Positions 61,106 through 64,000 of a stretch of DNA of 64,000 nucleotides are shown piece after piece (within the stretch, counting starts at the first letter, position 1; each line of letters opens with the position of its first letter). Source of the DNA: Hahellaceae bacterium. GTDB taxonomy: Bacteria > Pseudomonadota > Gammaproteobacteria > Pseudomonadales > Oleiphilaceae. The translations under genes and the position numbers were made by a program. The notes under the pieces are model-generated. The model had not been told where the DNA came from. It saw only the letters and a list, made by a program, of their open reading frames with translations, and made no database searches. The stretch is from the NCBI GenBank assembly GCA_016744695.1, contig JADGDV010000007.1:1-64000 (forward strand), written 5' to 3'.

Positions 61106-61852
61106 GTGCAAATCGTGAAGACAATGATTAACTCAAGAATAATTTTAGCAGTAAAATCGGTGATATTTCATGCAGGTTGTAATATTGCGCTACTACTCCA
61201 TTGCTGTACGACCTTGTTGATAGCGCCATTATTGAATATTAGACAGAAACAGTATGTATTTACACGTTACAATATTTTTGTTTTATGGTGGAGCAAAGTC
61301 ATTTGCGGCGTGCATTACGAGATTGAAGGAAAAGAAAATATTCCTGAAGGCCCCTGCATTATTCTCAGTAATCACCAAAGCAGCTGGGAAACATTTTTAC
61401 TTCAAACACTCTTCTCACCACTGAGTACTGTGTTAAAGAAAGAACTACTTAACATACCCTTATTTGGCTGGGGCATACGCTTGCTTGACCCTATCGCGCT
61501 TGATAGAACTAAGCCCCTACAAGCCTTCAAACAACTGATTACACAAGGTCAACATAGAGTTTCAGATAAGCGCTCGGTCCTGATATTTCCTGAAGGTACC
61601 CGTGTATCTAAGGGAGAGCACGTGAAGTTTAATCGTGGAGGTGCTGCACTCGCTCACCATAGCCAAACACCGATTATTCCTGTTGCGCATAATGCAGGGT
61701 TATGCGTACCTTCACACAGTTTTATTCTAAGGCCGGGTACGATTACCGTTAGAATTGGAAAACCGATTTATTCAGAAGGTCGAAACAAGAAAGAACTGTA
61801 CGATGAATCCACCCAGTGGATCGAATTTAATAGGGATAAGTTAATGGCTTAA
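61106..61852 (+). CDS. plsC: 1-acyl-sn-glycerol-3-phosphate acyltransferase
   Basis: 'IILSNHQSSWETFLLQTLF', 'LIFPEGTRVSKGEHVKFNRGGAAL'. Confidence 0.9.
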   Translation: MQIVKTMINSRIILAVKSVIFHAGCNIALLLHCCTTLLIAPLLNIRQKQYVFTRYNIFVLWWSKVICGVHYEIEGKENIPEGPCIILSNHQSSWETFLLQTLFSPLSTVLKKELLNIPLFGWGIRLLDPIALDRTKPLQAFKQLITQGQHRVSDKRSVLIFPEGTRVSKGEHVKFNRGGAALAHHSQTPIIPVAHNAGLCVPSHSFILRPGTITVRIGKPIYSEGRNKKELYDESTQWIEFNRDKLMA

Positions 61853-61858
61853 TTTTTA

Positions 61859-63037
61859 TTATTCGTCTTCGAATAACTTTCCAAGCATAGCGTGATAAAT
61901 GTCTTTATCACCGATATAGCCAACAACCTTATTCTCATCAACAACAAGAACACCATGCCCTGTATGATAACGTATTTCCATTACAGTCTTCATGAGGGTA
62001 TTAGCATGAACCAATGTTGGCTGTTTCAGTAAAGATTCAATAGGGCTATCTGCCGACCAATTTTGTAGGTCGTGCTCTGCACTCCCAAACCGGACTCTGC
62101 TATTTAAAGGGGTTTCGCCTAGCTTCAACCAATAATCATGGCGACGGCTAAGACAATATTCACCATTTAGCGTGGGTAACTCACTAAGCGGCGTCAATAA
62201 GGCTTTCGCTTTTACAACTTCAACAGGGTTAGTATGCGCTACAAAGTTTCTAACATAGTCATCAGCAGGATTAAGAACAATATTTTCAGGTGTATCATGC
62301 TGAACAATCTCACCATCTTTCATGATCGCAATATGATTGCCCAGTTTTAAGGCTTCATCTAGGTCATGGCTCACAAATACCACTGTTTTATTAAGCTGTT
62401 CCTGTAATCGTAATAACTCATCTTGCAGTTGATTTCTAATCAATGGATCTAACGCTGAAAAAGGCTCGTCCATTAAAATAATGTCGGTTTCCATTGCCAG
62501 CGCTCTCGCTAAACCTACTCGCTGCTGCATACCGCCTGATAGCTCTGAAGGCTTTTTTGTAGCCCACTGAGATAAACCCACTAACTCTAACTGGTGCATG
62601 ACACGGTCACGCACTTGAGTACGCTCTAAACCTTTTTGTTCCAAGCCAAAGGCTACATTTTGTGCAACCGTTAACCAAGGCATTAAAGCAAACTTTTGGA
62701 ACACCATAGTGATCCTATCCATGCGAATTTTTCGCTTTTCAGCCTCGTTAAAGGCCAAAAAGTTTTGCATTCCCTGGTCAGTTTCTAAGAGCACTTCTCC
62801 CCTAGTGATTGGGTTTAGCCCGTTAGCCGTTCTCAACAAGCTTGATTTACCTGAGCCTGATAAGCCCATCAAAACACATATTTCACCTTTCGCAACCGAT
62901 AAGCTCGCATTACGCACACCCGCAGTTAAGCCAGTGGTTGCAAGTATTTCACTTCGACTCATACCCTGATCAAGTAGAGCTAGAGCGCGTTCAGGTCGTT
63001 TACCAAAAATAACATCTACGTCTTTAAACTCAATCAT
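61859..63037 (-). CDS. Glycine betaine/choline ABC transporter ATP-binding protein
   Basis: 'ICVLMGLSGSGKSSLLRTANGLNPITRGEVLLE', 'LSGGMQQRVGLARALAMETDIILMDEPFSALDPLIR', C-terminal CBS-like region. Confidence 0.92.
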   Translation of the reverse strand: MIEFKDVDVIFGKRPERALALLDQGMSRSEILATTGLTAGVRNASLSVAKGEICVLMGLSGSGKSSLLRTANGLNPITRGEVLLETDQGMQNFLAFNEAEKRKIRMDRITMVFQKFALMPWLTVAQNVAFGLEQKGLERTQVRDRVMHQLELVGLSQWATKKPSELSGGMQQRVGLARALAMETDIILMDEPFSALDPLIRNQLQDELLRLQEQLNKTVVFVSHDLDEALKLGNHIAIMKDGEIVQHDTPENIVLNPADDYVRNFVAHTNPVEVVKAKALLTPLSELPTLNGEYCLSRRHDYWLKLGETPLNSRVRFGSAEHDLQNWSADSPIESLLKQPTLVHANTLMKTVMEIRYHTGHGVLVVDENKVVGYIGDKDIYHAMLGKLFEDE

Positions 63038-63870
63038 TCTTGATGCCTGCTCTTGGATAATCGATCTAACATAATGGCCACAAGCACAATGGCCAAACCG
63101 GCCTCAAAACCCATAGCAATATCTACCGTATTTAATGCGCGAACAACCGGTTTCCCTAAGCCGTCTGCGCCCACTAAAGCAGCAATAACAACCATCGAAA
63201 GCGATAGCATTATGCATTGGGTTACCCCTGCCCTAATGCTTGACATGGCGGCGGGTATTTCTACTTTAACCAACAAATTTTTATTAGTGCAACCGAAGGC
63301 CTTACCCGCTTCTAATAATTCTGTCGGCACTTCTGATATTCCTAAATAAGTAAGCCTTATAGGCGCAGCTAATGCAAAAACAATGGTTGAAATCAAACCC
63401 GGAACAACACCTAAGCCAAATAACGTAAGTGTGGGAATTAAATAAACAAAGGTCGGTATGGTTTGCATTAAATCGAGAACAGGACGTAGAAAACGATAAA
63501 GCATAGGCCGGTGCGCCGCAGCAATGCCAACAGGCACACCAATTAATACGCAAGAACCGGTAGCAAACAAAACTAACGACAAGGTTTCAATCGTTTGCTG
63601 CCAATACCCTAGGTTCCAAATTAACAATAAGGATAAAGCACAAAATATCGCCGTACCCACACGTCTTTGACGCCAGACAGCAAAAGCAGCCACCAGCACT
63701 ATAAACGCCAAGGGGTGAAGGCTAGACAGAGTATCGATTAACCCCTGAATTAAGAACTCCAACGACATAGCAATAAAATCGAAAAACTCACCGCTATGCT
63801 CAATCAGGCCATCTATTAAATCTTCAGCCCAGTCACCGACGGGGATCTTATATTCAGTGATCCAATCCAT
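63034..63870 (-). CDS. Glycine betaine/choline ABC transporter permease
   Basis: 'LDLMQTIPTFVYLIPTLTLFGLGVVPGLISTIVFALAAPIRLTYLGI'; 4-nt overlap with ATPase gene. Confidence 0.92.
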   Translation of the reverse strand: MDWITEYKIPVGDWAEDLIDGLIEHSGEFFDFIAMSLEFLIQGLIDTLSSLHPLAFIVLVAAFAVWRQRRVGTAIFCALSLLLIWNLGYWQQTIETLSLVLFATGSCVLIGVPVGIAAAHRPMLYRFLRPVLDLMQTIPTFVYLIPTLTLFGLGVVPGLISTIVFALAAPIRLTYLGISEVPTELLEAGKAFGCTNKNLLVKVEIPAAMSSIRAGVTQCIMLSLSMVVIAALVGADGLGKPVVRALNTVDIAMGFEAGLAIVLVAIMLDRLSKSRHQE

Positions 63871-63873
63871 AGC

Positions 63874-64000
63874 TTATTTCAGACCTAGTTTTTCTTTAAC
63901 AACGGCTAAGGCAGGCTTACCATCAATACTTTTTACGCCAGACAACCACTGATCCAATACTTGAGGATTGTTTGTTAGCCATGCTTTGGCTGCATCATTC
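63874..64000 (-). CDS. Glycine betaine/choline-binding protein (3' end only, runs off window)
   Basis: Minus-strand NDAAKAWLTNNPQVLDQWLSGVKSIDGKPALAVVKEKLGLK*. Confidence 0.75.
   Translation of the reverse strand, partial: NDAAKAWLTNNPQVLDQWLSGVKSIDGKPALAVVKEKLGLK

Overview
64 kb gammaproteobacterial chromosomal window, mostly core or housekeeping genes. These include pabB, thrH, a [4Fe-4S]-type cysH, cysB, a MalT-type LAL regulator, dinG, gspA/gspB, mlaA, hrpA, moxR/CoxE-VWA, cysM, rnd, recR-ybaB-dnaX, 4.5S RNA (ffs), tRNA-Ser(GGA), zapE, yjbQ, plsC and proVW. A 9-gene operon-like block (about 25.7-34.8 kb) encodes an ExbB/TolQ - ExbD - ExbD - AgmX/TonB-like motor with several TPR envelope proteins; it is the best candidate for an uncharacterised machine. 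An accessory region (about 49.97-56.9 kb) beside tRNA-Ser(GGA) is full of gene fragments, several not called in the ORF track: TniQ-like, TetR/HD fused by an apparent deletion, Rossmann, M23 peptidase, and a partly duplicated segment. Other notable signals are: (i) an A9 slippery run in dnaX at codons 445-448 with immediate stops in both alternative frames and a Shine-Dalgarno-like element upstream, which looks like tau/gamma recoding; (ii) a structured candidate sRNA with phased TACGCCC boxes just downstream of the LAL regulator; (iii) a second sRNA candidate upstream of hrpA; (iv) an RlmJ-like protein with DPDY instead of the catalytic DPPY. All family names are from reading the translations; no database search was run.
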